Part shown: in pieces, positions 15,425-23,949 of the stretch | Position numbering within the stretch: position 1 is the first letter of the stretch | How the letters are laid out: each line of letters starts with the position of its first letter | Source: Streptomyces sp. NBC_01267 | GTDB lineage: Bacteria; Actinomycetota; Actinomycetes; Streptomycetales; Streptomycetaceae | NCBI RefSeq assembly: GCF_036241575.1 | Contig: NZ_CP108455.1 | Coordinates: 4,026,001-4,090,000 of the forward strand | Direction of reading: 5' to 3' | Length of the DNA stretch: 64,000 bases | Position numbers and translations under genes: made by a program | The notes under the pieces: generated by a model | Seen by the model: only the letters and a program-made list of their open reading frames with translations | Told to the model about the DNA's origin: nothing | Database searches by the model: none

Positions 15425-17187
15425 AGCGGTGGCTCCCATCGCGCGACCGCCCGCAAGGACTTCGGTGCGAACCGTGACATGAAGAGGGCGCCGCGTGCCT
15501 CGGGTGTCACCGGAACCACCGCCCGGTTGTGCACCACCGCGGACAGGATCGCCTCCGCCACCTTCTCCGGCGGGTAGTTGCGCAGTCCGTACAGCCGGGA
15601 CGACTTCTTCTGCTTGCGCCTCTCCTCGTCCGGAGAGACCCCGGCGAAGCGCGCGGTGGAGGTGATGCCGGTGTTCACGATGCCGGGGCAGATCGCACTG
15701 ACGCCGATGTCCTGCCCGGCCAGCTCCGCGCGCAGGCACTCGCTCAGCATCAGCACCGCCGCCTTGGACGTGGCGTACGCGGGCAGCGCCTTCGACGGCT
15801 GGAAGGCGGCGGCCGAAGCGGTGTTGACGATGTGGCCGCCCTGACCGCGCGCGGCCATCTGCCTGCCGAAGAGCCGGCAGCCGTGGATGACCCCCCACAG
15901 ATTGACGTCGAGGACCTGCTTCCAGTCCTCGCTCGTGGTGTCGAGGAACGGCCCCGAGAAGCCGATGCCCGCGTTGTTGACCAGGACGTCCACCGTGCCG
16001 TACTCGGCGGCCACCTTCGCGGCGAGCTTCTCCATCGCCTGTTCGTCGCTGACGTCCACGGCCTCGCCCCAGGCCTCGGGAGAGCCGATGAGCCGGGCCA
16101 TCTCCGCGGTACGGGCCGCTCCTTCCGCATCCCGGTCGACGGCCACGATCCGGGCCCCCGACTCGGCGAACGCGAACGCGGTGGCCCGCCCGATGCCACT
16201 CGCCGCGCCCGTCACCAGCACGAGCTGCCCGCCGAAGCGCTCGGCGTGCGGCCCGGTGGCCACGGCGCGCGGAGTGGCGGCCGGGTTCTCGTGCGCCGTG
16301 ACGAACTCGCCGATCCAGGCGGCCAGCTGATCCGGCCGGGTGCGCGGCACCCAGTGCTTGGCGGGCAGCGTACGGCGCGTCAACTGCGGAGCCCAGTGCT
16401 CCAGGTCGTCGTAGAGCCGCTCGGAGAGGAAGGCGTCCCCGGTCGGCGTGATCAGCTGGACGGGCGCGTGCGCGTACGCGTCGGCGCGCGGTCTGCGCAG
16501 CCGGGGGCGGACGTTGTCGCGGTAGAGCCAGGCGCCGTGCGCGGCGTCCGAGGGCAGCGAGTCCGTCGGGTAGTCGCCCGGGGGCACTTTCTCCACCCGC
16601 TCAAGGATCTTCGGCCAGCGTCTGCCGAGCGGTCCGCGCCAGGCCAGCTCCGGCAGCACCGGGGTGTGCAGCATGTACACGTACCAGGACTTGGCTCCCT
16701 GGCCGACCAGTTGGGCGGCTCTGCGGGGGGTGGGCCGGGACATCCGCTTCTTGATCCAGAGCCCGAAGTGGTCCAGCGAAGGCCCGGACATCGAGGTGAA
16801 GGAGGCGATCCGGCCCTCGGTGCGCGGGACGGTCACGAACTCCCAGGACTGCACGGATCCCCAGTCGTGGCCGACGAGATGCACCGGCCGGCCAGGGCTC
16901 ACCGCGTCGGCGACGGCCAGGAAGTCGTCGGTCAGCTTCTCCAGCGTGAAGCCGCCGCGCAGCGGAACCGGTGCCGTGGACCTGCCGTGGCCCCGGACGT
17001 CGTACAGCACCACATGGAAGCGCGCGGCCAGCCGCGCCGCGACCTCGGTCCACACCTCCTTGCTGTCCGGATAGCCGTGCACCAGCAGGACCGTCGGCCG
17101 GTCCGGGTCGCCCAGTTCGGCGACGCACAGCTCGATCCCGCCGGTGCGCACCCAGCGCTCACGCGCTCCTTCGATCCCTGCGCTCAC
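15421..17187 (-). CDS. alpha/beta-hydrolase-SDR fusion (EphD-like)
   Basis: A 588-residue protein of two enzymes. Residues about 10-290 form an alpha/beta hydrolase (VLLVHGYPDSKEVW, VHLVGHDWGS with the nucleophile Asp of epoxide hydrolases, final His in AKHWVPRT). Residues about 310-588 form a short-chain dehydrogenase (VTGAASGIGRATA, VNNAGIGFSG, YATSKAAV). The same order occurs in mycobacterial EphD. GTG at 17,187 overlaps the M24 gene's stop (GTGA), and its stop overlaps the hydrolase start. It probably acts on lipophilic epoxides or esters and then on an alcohol/ketone; substrates are unknown. Confidence 0.88.
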   Translation of the reverse strand: MSAGIEGARERWVRTGGIELCVAELGDPDRPTVLLVHGYPDSKEVWTEVAARLAARFHVVLYDVRGHGRSTAPVPLRGGFTLEKLTDDFLAVADAVSPGRPVHLVGHDWGSVQSWEFVTVPRTEGRIASFTSMSGPSLDHFGLWIKKRMSRPTPRRAAQLVGQGAKSWYVYMLHTPVLPELAWRGPLGRRWPKILERVEKVPPGDYPTDSLPSDAAHGAWLYRDNVRPRLRRPRADAYAHAPVQLITPTGDAFLSERLYDDLEHWAPQLTRRTLPAKHWVPRTRPDQLAAWIGEFVTAHENPAATPRAVATGPHAERFGGQLVLVTGAASGIGRATAFAFAESGARIVAVDRDAEGAARTAEMARLIGSPEAWGEAVDVSDEQAMEKLAAKVAAEYGTVDVLVNNAGIGFSGPFLDTTSEDWKQVLDVNLWGVIHGCRLFGRQMAARGQGGHIVNTASAAAFQPSKALPAYATSKAAVLMLSECLRAELAGQDIGVSAICPGIVNTGITSTARFAGVSPDEERRKQKKSSRLYGLRNYPPEKVAEAILSAVVHNRAVVPVTPEARGALFMSRFAPKSLRAVARWEPPL

Positions 17188-18104
17188 GCGGCCCTCTCCT
17201 CTGCCCAGCGCCGCACATGCGGCAGATCGTCGTCCAGCCAGAAGGCGCTCTGCTCGGGGTCGGCCGAGTCGGTGACGACCAGGATCTCCTCGAACTTGGC
17301 GCCGGTTCCCCGGAATCCGAGGTGTGGTTCGACCGCCCACAGTCCGGGCCGGGGCGGGTGGTCGGAGAAGCGGTACGGGCTCCACAGCGGTGACCAGCCG
17401 TCCCGGTGGCCATGCAGCGCGTCGCTCGCCAGCCCCTTCAGCGACCGGGTACCGAAGCCGAAGACATGGGGCGACCAGCGGCGCTCCCTGACCTGCCCGA
17501 CCTTGTGCGCGATCACGCCGAAGGGGTAGGCGCGGTGCCGGTTCGCGTATCCCTGGCGGACCATCAGCCGGTCGACGTCCTGGTAGATCGTGCGCAGCGT
17601 GCGCCGCTCACGCACCTCGCGCAGGATCAGCTCGCGGTGGGCCGCCAGATCGGCGAGCAGCCGGTCGTGCACGGGGTTGAGGCCCAGGCAGCCCGAGTAG
17701 CCGATGTCCGCGGTGAAACCCCGGAAGACCGGGGCCATGTCGAGGATGAACGGCATACCGGCCTCCAGCCGCCGGTTCGTCGGGAAGAACTGCAACGGCA
17801 CCTTGAAACCCGTGAAAGCCGTCCGGTCCCCGAACCAGGCGAAGGGCAGATGGAACCAGTCCCGCACACCCCGCCGGTACAGCCACTCGCGCTGCATCCG
17901 CGCTGCCTCGCGCTCGGTCACACCCGGTCTGAGCTGGGCGGCGACCGCCTCCGCACAGGCGTACGCAAGGGTCTGGACCTCCCGGAACCCTTGCAGTTGC
18001 GCGGACCGTGCCCGCCGCGCGGCGGCACTCCCCACCGGACCGCCCACCGATGTCCCCACCGGCTTCCTGCCCGGATTCCCCGCTGACTTCACCGCTGAGG
18101 CCAT
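17184..18104 (-). CDS. M24-family metallopeptidase-like protein
   Basis: A 306-residue protein with the pita-bread fold of M24 peptidases (creatinase/aminopeptidase P). Visible marks are LRPGVTEREAARMQ, FILDMAPVFRGFTADIG (the first two metal Asp positions), FGVIAHKVGQ in place of the usual HxxGH, and PGLWAVEPHLGF with the Glu ligand. The altered His region leaves it unsure whether it is an active peptidase. ATG at 18,104 opens the likely four-gene operon that runs through the EphD-like, metal-hydrolase and MerR genes, all on the minus strand with 4-base overlaps at the first joins. Confidence 0.8.
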   Translation of the reverse strand: MASAVKSAGNPGRKPVGTSVGGPVGSAAARRARSAQLQGFREVQTLAYACAEAVAAQLRPGVTEREAARMQREWLYRRGVRDWFHLPFAWFGDRTAFTGFKVPLQFFPTNRRLEAGMPFILDMAPVFRGFTADIGYSGCLGLNPVHDRLLADLAAHRELILREVRERRTLRTIYQDVDRLMVRQGYANRHRAYPFGVIAHKVGQVRERRWSPHVFGFGTRSLKGLASDALHGHRDGWSPLWSPYRFSDHPPRPGLWAVEPHLGFRGTGAKFEEILVVTDSADPEQSAFWLDDDLPHVRRWAEERAA

Positions 18105-18203
18105 GCCACCCGTCCGTCCCGTCCTGTGTGCGGTACGTGCTCGTAACTTGACACTGATGAATGTGACAATGCCCGGCGGCTACGTCAAGAGCCCCGCGCA
18201 GCC

Positions 18204-18212
18204 TGTGGACAA
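18204..18212 (-). promoter_or_regulatory. single perfect DnaA box
   Basis: TGTGGACAA is the complement of the Streptomyces DnaA box TTGTCCACA. It lies alone in the 290-bp divergent promoter region between the M24 operon and the ABC transporter operon. Confidence 0.4.
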
Positions 18213-18394
18213 CCGGACCGTCCGGCGCCGCGCGCACCGGGCTCTTCCGCCCGGACCGGGGCGGGTCCGAACGGACGACCGTAGCTCTCTCGTACCGGGC
18301 CCCTACGGGTCCTGTACGCCTGGAGTCGGACAGGGATCCAGCCGTCTGGGGTGACGCCGGACATGACATGCGCCACTACCTTCGGAATGTGACT

Positions 18395-19399
18395 GTGATC
18401 GCGACCGAAAGCCTGAGCAAGCGGTTCCCGAGGGTGACCGCACTTGACCGGCTCTCCTTGGACATCGGACCCGGTGTGACCGGCCTGGTGGGCGCCAACG
18501 GAGCCGGCAAGTCCACGTTGATCAAGATCCTGTTGGGGCTGTCCCCCGCCACGGAAGGCCGGGCCGCCGTGCTCGGACTCGATGTCGCCACCAGCGGCGC
18601 CGAGATCCGTGAGCGCGTCGGATACATGCCCGAACACGACTGCCTGCCGCCCGACGTCTCGGCCACCGAGTTCGTCGTCCACATGGCGCGCATGTCCGGA
18701 CTGCCGCTCACCGCGGCACGCGAGCGCACCGCGGACACGCTGCGCCACGTCGGCCTGTACGAGGAGCGCTACCGACCCATCGGCGGCTACTCGACCGGGA
18801 TGAAACAGCGGGTGAAGCTGGCCCAGGCGCTGGTCCACGACCCGCAGTTGGTGCTCCTCGACGAGCCGACCAACGGCCTGGACCCGGTCGGCCGCGACGA
18901 GATGCTCGCGCTGATCCGCCGGGTCCACACGGACTTCGGCATCTCGGTCCTGGTCACGTCACACCTCCTCGGTGAACTGGAACGCACCTGCGACCACGTC
19001 GTCGTCATCGACGGCGGCACGCTGCTCCGCTCCAGCTCCACCAGCGACTTCACCCAGACCACCGCGACGCTGGCGGTCGAGGTCACGGACACCGACACGC
19101 ACCCGGACGGTACGCAGGTGCTGCGCGAGACGCTGGCCGCCGCGGGAGTGACCCTGCACGAGGGCGTCGAGGAGGGACTGCCGGGCGCCGGTCACATCCT
19201 GCTGGTCGAAGCGTCCGGCGAGGAGACCTACGACCTGGTGCGCGACACGGTCGCCGACCTGGGCCTGGGGCTCGTACGGATGGAACAGCGCCGCCACCAC
19301 ATCGCCGAGGTCTTCCACACCGACCGTTCGCAAGCCACCGACCACTCCCCGCCCGCGCAGCAACAGGGACAGCAGAAGCAGGAGGTGCAGGCGCGATGA
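18395..19399 (+). CDS. ABC transporter ATP-binding protein (first module)
   Basis: A 334-residue ATPase of the ABC-2 export class. Walker A GANGAGKST is near residue 33, the signature region YSTGMKQRVKLAQAL near 137, Walker B LVLLDEPTNGLDP, and the switch His in VLVTSHLLGE. The C-terminal 110 residues (from about 220) are an accessory domain, ending in a Gln-rich tail. I chose GTG at 18,395 (IATESLSKRFPRV), with CGGA at 8 bases; ATG at 18,368 is possible. Its stop overlaps the permease ATG. The exported substrate is not known. Confidence 0.88.
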   Translation: MIATESLSKRFPRVTALDRLSLDIGPGVTGLVGANGAGKSTLIKILLGLSPATEGRAAVLGLDVATSGAEIRERVGYMPEHDCLPPDVSATEFVVHMARMSGLPLTAARERTADTLRHVGLYEERYRPIGGYSTGMKQRVKLAQALVHDPQLVLLDEPTNGLDPVGRDEMLALIRRVHTDFGISVLVTSHLLGELERTCDHVVVIDGGTLLRSSSTSDFTQTTATLAVEVTDTDTHPDGTQVLRETLAAAGVTLHEGVEEGLPGAGHILLVEASGEETYDLVRDTVADLGLGLVRMEQRRHHIAEVFHTDRSQATDHSPPAQQQGQQKQEVQAR

Positions 19400-20277
19400 G
19401 TACCGAGACCACCCAGATCCACAACATCGGATACCGGAAGTACGACGGCCAGCGCCTGGGCCGTGCCTACGCCCGCCGCTCCCTCTTCTCGCAGTCCCTG
19501 CGCGGGTCCTACGGGCTGGGCCGTTCGGCCAAGTCCAAGGTGCTGCCGATGATCCTCTTCGGCGTGATGTGCGTGCCCGCCGCGATCATCGTGGCGGTCG
19601 CCGTGGCGACCAAGGCGAAGGCCCTGCCGCTGGACTACACGCAGTACGCGATCGTCACCCAGGCGATCATCGGCCTGTACCTCGCCGCGCAGGCCCCGCA
19701 GTCCGTCTCCCGCGACCTGCGGTTCAAGTCCATCCCGCTCTACTTCTCGCGGCCCATCGAACGCGTCGACTACGTCCTCGCCAAGTACGCCGCGATGGCC
19801 TCGGCCCTCTTCGCACTGACCGCGACGCCGATCGTGATCCTCTACATCGGCGGGCTCCTCGCCAAACTCGACTTCGCCGACCAGACCAAGGGGTTCGGCC
19901 AGGGACTGGTCTCGGTGGCGCTCCTCTCACTGCTCTTCTCCGGCATCGCCCTGGTCGTCGCCGCGCTCACCCCGCGCCGTGGCTTCGGCGTCGCGGCCGT
20001 CATCGCCGTACTGACCATCACCTACGGCGCGGTCTCCACCGTCCAGGCCATCGCCTTCTCCCAGGGTGCGACCGGAGCGGTCAGCTGGCTCGGCCTGTTC
20101 TCCCCGATCACCCTGATCGGCGGCGTACAGACCGCCTTCCTCGGCGCCACCTCCGACTTCCCCGGGGAAGTGGGCCCGGGAGCCGGTGTCGGTGTGGTCT
20201 ATCTGCTCGTCGTTCTCGCGCTCATCGCCGGCTCGTACGCCGTCCTGATGCGCCGCTACCGGAAGGTCGGGCTGTGA
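19396..20277 (+). CDS. ABC-2 type permease (first module)
   Basis: A 293-residue membrane protein with six predicted helices (for example VLPMILFGVMCVPAAIIVAV near 50, AIVTQAIIGLYLAAQA near 88, GVAAVIAVLTITYGAV, and a last helix VVYLLVVLALIAGSYAVL). The N-terminal 45 residues are cytoplasmic and begin STETTQIHNIGYRKYDGQ. SVSRDLRFKSIPLYFSRPIER after the third helix is a conserved cytoplasmic loop of this family. ATGA overlap with the ATPase gene and GTGA overlap with the next ATPase show tight coupling. It probably pairs with the 18,395 ATPase. Confidence 0.88.
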   Translation: MSTETTQIHNIGYRKYDGQRLGRAYARRSLFSQSLRGSYGLGRSAKSKVLPMILFGVMCVPAAIIVAVAVATKAKALPLDYTQYAIVTQAIIGLYLAAQAPQSVSRDLRFKSIPLYFSRPIERVDYVLAKYAAMASALFALTATPIVILYIGGLLAKLDFADQTKGFGQGLVSVALLSLLFSGIALVVAALTPRRGFGVAAVIAVLTITYGAVSTVQAIAFSQGATGAVSWLGLFSPITLIGGVQTAFLGATSDFPGEVGPGAGVGVVYLLVVLALIAGSYAVLMRRYRKVGL

Positions 20278-21185
20278 CCACGATCAACATCGACCACACC
20301 TCGCGCTGGTTCGGCAACGTGGTGGCGGTCAACGACATCACCATGACGGTCGGCCCCGGCGTCACCGGCCTCCTCGGCCCCAACGGCGCGGGCAAGTCCA
20401 CCCTCATCAACATGATGGGCGGCTTCCTCGCCCCCTCCACGGGCGCGGTCACCCTCGACGGCGAGACGATCTGGCAGAACGAGACCGTCTACCGGAAGAT
20501 CGGCATCGTGCCCGAACGGGAGGCGATGTACGACTTCCTCACGGGCCGTGAGTTCGTCGTCGCCAACGCCGAACTCCACGGACTGAACGAGCGCGCCGCA
20601 CAACAGGCCCTCGCCACGGTCGAGATGGAGCAGGCACAGGACCGCAAGATCGCGACGTACAGCAAGGGCATGCGCCAGCGCGTGAAGATGGCGTCCGCCC
20701 TGGTCCACGACCCCAGCGTGCTGCTCCTCGACGAGCCCTTCAACGGCATGGACCCGCGCCAGCGCATGCAGCTGATGGATCTGCTGCGGCGGATGGGCGC
20801 GGAGGGCCGCACGGTGCTGTTCTCCTCGCACATCCTGGAGGAGGTCGAGCAACTCGCCTCGCACATCGAGGTGATCGTGGCGGGACGGCATGCCGCCTCC
20901 GGCGACTTCCGCAAGATCCGCCGGCTGATGACGGACCGTCCGCACCGCTACCTCGTACGGTCCAGCGACGACCGGGTACTGGCCGCCGCACTGATCGCCG
21001 ACCCGTCCACCGCCGGGATCGAGGTGGACGTCACGGAGGGCGCGCTGCGCATCCAGGCGGTCGACTTCGGCCGCTTCACGGAGCTGCTGCCGCGCGTGGC
21101 CCGTGAGCACGGCATCCGGCTCCTCACCGTCTCGCCCTCGGACGAGTCCCTGGAATCGGTCTTCTCGTACCTCGTAGCGGCCTGA
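20274..21185 (+). CDS. ABC transporter ATP-binding protein (second module)
   Basis: A 303-residue ATPase with Walker A GPNGAGKST, signature YSKGMRQRVKMASAL, Walker B VLLLDEPFNGMDP and switch VLFSSHILEE. It lacks the long Gln-rich tail of the first ATPase but has its own C-terminal domain with the ending DESLESVFSYLVAA typical of ABC-2 ATPases. GTG at 20,274 overlaps the permease stop (GTGA). Two different ATPases and two permeases in one operon suggest either a heteromeric exporter or two duplicated exporters under one promoter. Confidence 0.9.
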   Translation: MTTINIDHTSRWFGNVVAVNDITMTVGPGVTGLLGPNGAGKSTLINMMGGFLAPSTGAVTLDGETIWQNETVYRKIGIVPEREAMYDFLTGREFVVANAELHGLNERAAQQALATVEMEQAQDRKIATYSKGMRQRVKMASALVHDPSVLLLDEPFNGMDPRQRMQLMDLLRRMGAEGRTVLFSSHILEEVEQLASHIEVIVAGRHAASGDFRKIRRLMTDRPHRYLVRSSDDRVLAAALIADPSTAGIEVDVTEGALRIQAVDFGRFTELLPRVAREHGIRLLTVSPSDESLESVFSYLVAA

Positions 21186-21202
21186 AAGGAGCTGTGACGT
21201 CC

Positions 21203-21922
21203 ATGTACAACCCCACAGTCGCCCGGCTCACCTACCGGGCCCTGCTCGGCCGCCGCCGAGCCGCGATTCTGTTCATCCTGCCCGCGCTGCTGATCGTGAT
21301 CTCCGTAGCGGTACGCGGCTTCAGCGGCGCCGACGACGGGGTCGCCACCGATGTGCTCGGCGGCTTCGCCATGGCCACGATGGTGCCGCTGATCGGTGTC
21401 ATCGCCGGTACGGGAGCGATCGGCCCGGAGATCGACGACGGCTCGATCGTCTATCTGCTCGCCAAGCCGGTGAAGCGGCCCACGATCATCTTCACGAAAC
21501 TCATCGTCGCGATCGCCGTGACGATGGCGTTCTCCGCGATCCCGACGTTCATCGCGGGCATGATCCTCAACGGCAACGGCCACCAGATCGCGATCGCCTA
21601 CACGGTCGCCGCACTGGTCGCGTCCATCGCGTACGCCGCGGTCTTCCTGCTCCTCGGCACGATCACCCGGCACGCGGTCGTCGCCGGACTGGTCTACGCC
21701 CTGGTCTGGGAGACCCTCTTCGGCAGCTTCGTCTCGGGGGCGCGCACGCTCAGCATCCAGCAGTGGTCGCTGTCCCTGGCCGAGAAGATCGGCGCACCGG
21801 GGGCCATCACGTCGGACGTCGGACTGCCGCTGTCGGTGGTGCTGCTGGTGGCGGTCACCGTCCTGGCCACCTGGTACGCGGGACAGAAACTGCGCAGGCT
21901 GACGCTCGCCGGCGACGAGTGA
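21203..21922 (+). CDS. ABC-2 type permease (second module)
   Basis: A 239-residue membrane protein with six helices, starting YNPTVARLTYRALLGRRRA (cytoplasmic) then AAILFILPALLIVISVAV. Later helices include FAMATMVPLIGVIAGTGAI and AYAAVFLLLGTITRH. IDDGSIVYLLAKPVKRP is the cytoplasmic loop common to this class. AAAGGAG lies 11 bases before ATG at 21,203 and 2 bases before GTG at 21,194; the ATG spacing is better. It ends the transporter operon, followed by a strong terminator. Partner of the 20,274 ATPase by position. Confidence 0.87.
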   Translation: MYNPTVARLTYRALLGRRRAAILFILPALLIVISVAVRGFSGADDGVATDVLGGFAMATMVPLIGVIAGTGAIGPEIDDGSIVYLLAKPVKRPTIIFTKLIVAIAVTMAFSAIPTFIAGMILNGNGHQIAIAYTVAALVASIAYAAVFLLLGTITRHAVVAGLVYALVWETLFGSFVSGARTLSIQQWSLSLAEKIGAPGAITSDVGLPLSVVLLVAVTVLATWYAGQKLRRLTLAGDE

Positions 21923-21937
21923 GACACCAGGAGTACG

Positions 21938-21979
21938 ACGACGGCGGGGCCGGGGCATCAGCTCCGGCCCCGCCGTCGT
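21938..21979. terminator. strong hairpin between convergent genes
   Basis: A 16-bp perfect stem (21938-21953 with 21964-21979) around a 10-base loop, with GGCGGGGCCGG in the left arm. It lies between the ABC operon (plus) and the HTH/coiled-coil gene (minus) and can serve both. Confidence 0.8.
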
Positions 21980-22000
21980 GCGGTGCCCTTGCTCAGAGGG

Positions 22001-22606
22001 TCAGCGCCGCCGGCTGCCACGCCGCTGACGGGGAACCGGTGGCAGCGCCCGCTTGATCTCCGCGACGTCCTGGATGACGTCGGAGAGACGGACGCTCATC
22101 GCGCCGAGGACCCGGTTGGTGGCGTCGAGCCGCCGGTCCATCGCCTCCAGCCGGTGCGACATGCGGGTCAGCACCGGCCCCAGCTCCCGCAGCACGGGCC
22201 CGACCTCGCCCATCGCGGACTCCAGATCGGTGACGCGGCGGTCGATCCCGTCGTACCGAGGATCGAACACGGCCACCGCGGGACGGGACTCCTCGGCGTC
22301 GAGAAGGTACGTGCGGACGCGACGGGCGACCTCGCTGTCACGCAGCAGCATGGCGATGTTGAGGACGGTCCTGCGGGTGTAGAGACGCAGGTGCGCACGC
22401 CCCTGTGGATAACTTTCCGGGGCACCGTCCTTTGAACTGGTCAAAATGACCAGTTCAAAGGAGTGCAGGTCAGGGCCTTTCAGAGTGGTCAGCCCGTTGG
22501 TCTGCAGCTCTTCGCGGTGCCGCCTGACGATGCTGTGGACGGCGTCTGTGGATACCGCGAAGTACCGCGCCACGTCCTCCGTACGGAGATGAATCCCGTC
22601 CGGCAA
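22001..22606 (-). CDS. HTH and coiled-coil protein, unknown function
   Basis: A 201-residue basic protein. Residues 8-30 (RTEDVARYFAVSTDAVHSIV) look like a helix-turn-helix. Residues 45-105 (DLHSFELVILTSS, RLYTRRTVLNIAMLLRD, RVRTYLLD) resemble phage antirepressor or Rha-type domains. From about 125 heptad-like repeats of Leu/Met/Arg form a coiled coil (RELGPVLTRMSHRLEAMDRRL), and the end is Arg-rich. The gene contains a 33-bp perfect palindrome and a perfect DnaA box in its middle. It probably binds DNA as a dimer; no target is known. The start is ATG at 22,606. Confidence 0.6.
   Translation of the reverse strand: MPDGIHLRTEDVARYFAVSTDAVHSIVRRHREELQTNGLTTLKGPDLHSFELVILTSSKDGAPESYPQGRAHLRLYTRRTVLNIAMLLRDSEVARRVRTYLLDAEESRPAVAVFDPRYDGIDRRVTDLESAMGEVGPVLRELGPVLTRMSHRLEAMDRRLDATNRVLGAMSVRLSDVIQDVAEIKRALPPVPRQRRGSRRR
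22429..22461. repeat. 33-bp perfect palindrome inside the HTH gene
   Basis: Arms CCTTTGAACTGGTCA (22429-22443) and its exact complement (22447-22461) flank AAA. It encodes SFELVILTSSK of the HTH gene and is clearly less GC-rich than its surroundings. A perfect DnaA box (TGTGGATAA) lies at 22404-22412. It could be an autoregulatory operator or a hairpin in the mRNA. Confidence 0.6.
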
Positions 22607-22624
22607 CTTCCGCGCAGCTCCCGG

Positions 22625-23884
22625 CTAGACCTTCCGGTCGCGGGCCGCGAACAGGCCCACCACCAGGGCCGCCGCGCACACCCCCAGCACCAGCGAGATC
22701 GGCAGCGTCCAGTCGCCCGTCGCCTGGTACACCGCGCCCGCCGTCAGCGGACCGGCCGCCGCGAGCAGGTAGCCCACCGTCTGTGCCATTCCGGACAGCC
22801 GGGCCGCCGTCTGTGCATCACCCGAACGCAGCACGATCATGGTCAGGGCCAGTCCCACCCCGCCGCCCTGGCCGATGCCGAGAACCGCCGACCACAGCCA
22901 GGCGCCGGACACCGGGGCGATCATCAGGCCCGCGTAGCCGACGGCCACCATCGAGGTGACCAGCGCGACCAGCGGGCGCTGGCTGCGCATACGGCCCGCC
23001 AGCAGGGGGACGCCGAACGCGCCCGCGACCTGGATCAGATTGTTGAACGCGAAGATCGCTCCGGCCGTCGACCGGCTCATCCCGTGATCCGTGAAGATCG
23101 TCGGCATCCAGGCGATGAGGACGTACGTCCACACCGACTGGAGCCCCATGAACAGCGTGACCTGCCAGGCCAGCGCGGAGCGCCAGACGCTCCGGGGCGG
23201 CCCGGCCGGGGCGACGCGTACCTCGAGACCCGTACGGCCGCGGGCGATCAGTACCTGCGGCAGCCAGGCCACCGCGGCGACCGCCGCCAGCAGGGACCAG
23301 AAGGCGAGCGACGCCTGCCAGCTGTTCCCGAACGCCTTCTCCAGCGGTACCGAGGCGGCGGCGCAGAGCGTGGCCCCGGCGATCATCGCGCCCGTGTACA
23401 CGGACGTCATCGACGCCGCCCGGTCCGGGAAGTCCCGCTTGATCAGCCCCGGCATCAACACGTTGAGCAGGGCTATCGCGGTACCGGCCAGCACTCCGCC
23501 GCCGTACAGCGCGAACACCGACGGCAGTACCCGGACCAGAATGCCGATGCCGAGCAGGACGAGCGCGCACAACAGCACCACCTCGGTACCGAAGCGGCGG
23601 GCCAGCCAGGGGGCGATCGCCGCGCCCACCCCGAGGAACAGCACAGGCACCGAGGTCACCAGGCTCGACGCCGTCGACGAGAGGCCGAACGTGGAGCTGA
23701 TCTCGCTGACCAGGGGCGACACGCTGGCCAGCGCCGCCCGCATGTTGAGCGAGGCGAGCACGATGCCGACGAGCAGGACCACGGGGTGGGCGAGCAGCGC
23801 GCGCCGTGCGGCGATCCCCTCGGCGGACGGCCGGACGTCGGCCTCCGCGTCGGGGAGCAACTGGTCCGAATCCGGGCGTGACAA
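22625..23884 (-). CDS. MFS transporter, CynX/NimT-like
   Basis: A 419-residue permease with twelve predicted helices. VVLLVGIVLASLNMRAALA (helix 1) ending in an Asn-Met-Arg pattern is typical of the CynX/NimT (cyanate/nitroimidazole) subfamily. Further marks are APWLARRFGTEVVL (loop 2-3) and LNVLMPGLIKRDFPDRAASM between helices 4 and 5. The start is TTG at 23,884, with AAAGGGG six bases upstream, chosen over the much longer frame to 24,640. The FadR-type regulator lies 65 bases upstream on the same strand, so it probably controls this gene. The substrate is unknown. Confidence 0.85.
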   Translation of the reverse strand: MSRPDSDQLLPDAEADVRPSAEGIAARRALLAHPVVLLVGIVLASLNMRAALASVSPLVSEISSTFGLSSTASSLVTSVPVLFLGVGAAIAPWLARRFGTEVVLLCALVLLGIGILVRVLPSVFALYGGGVLAGTAIALLNVLMPGLIKRDFPDRAASMTSVYTGAMIAGATLCAAASVPLEKAFGNSWQASLAFWSLLAAVAAVAWLPQVLIARGRTGLEVRVAPAGPPRSVWRSALAWQVTLFMGLQSVWTYVLIAWMPTIFTDHGMSRSTAGAIFAFNNLIQVAGAFGVPLLAGRMRSQRPLVALVTSMVAVGYAGLMIAPVSGAWLWSAVLGIGQGGGVGLALTMIVLRSGDAQTAARLSGMAQTVGYLLAAAGPLTAGAVYQATGDWTLPISLVLGVCAAALVVGLFAARDRKV

Positions 23885-23949
23885 AACAGGCCCCTTTCTG
23901 AAGAGCGACAGGAGGAGAGCGGGGGAGGCGGCGGGAGAAGGGAGCGGTG

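Noticed and set aside
15529..17529. 666-codon plus-strand open frame
   Set aside because: Antisense shadow of the EphD-like and M24 genes; no recognisable domain.
22429..22461. Transcription terminator
   Set aside because: The hairpin lies in the middle of a coding frame whose two sides both encode the same protein.
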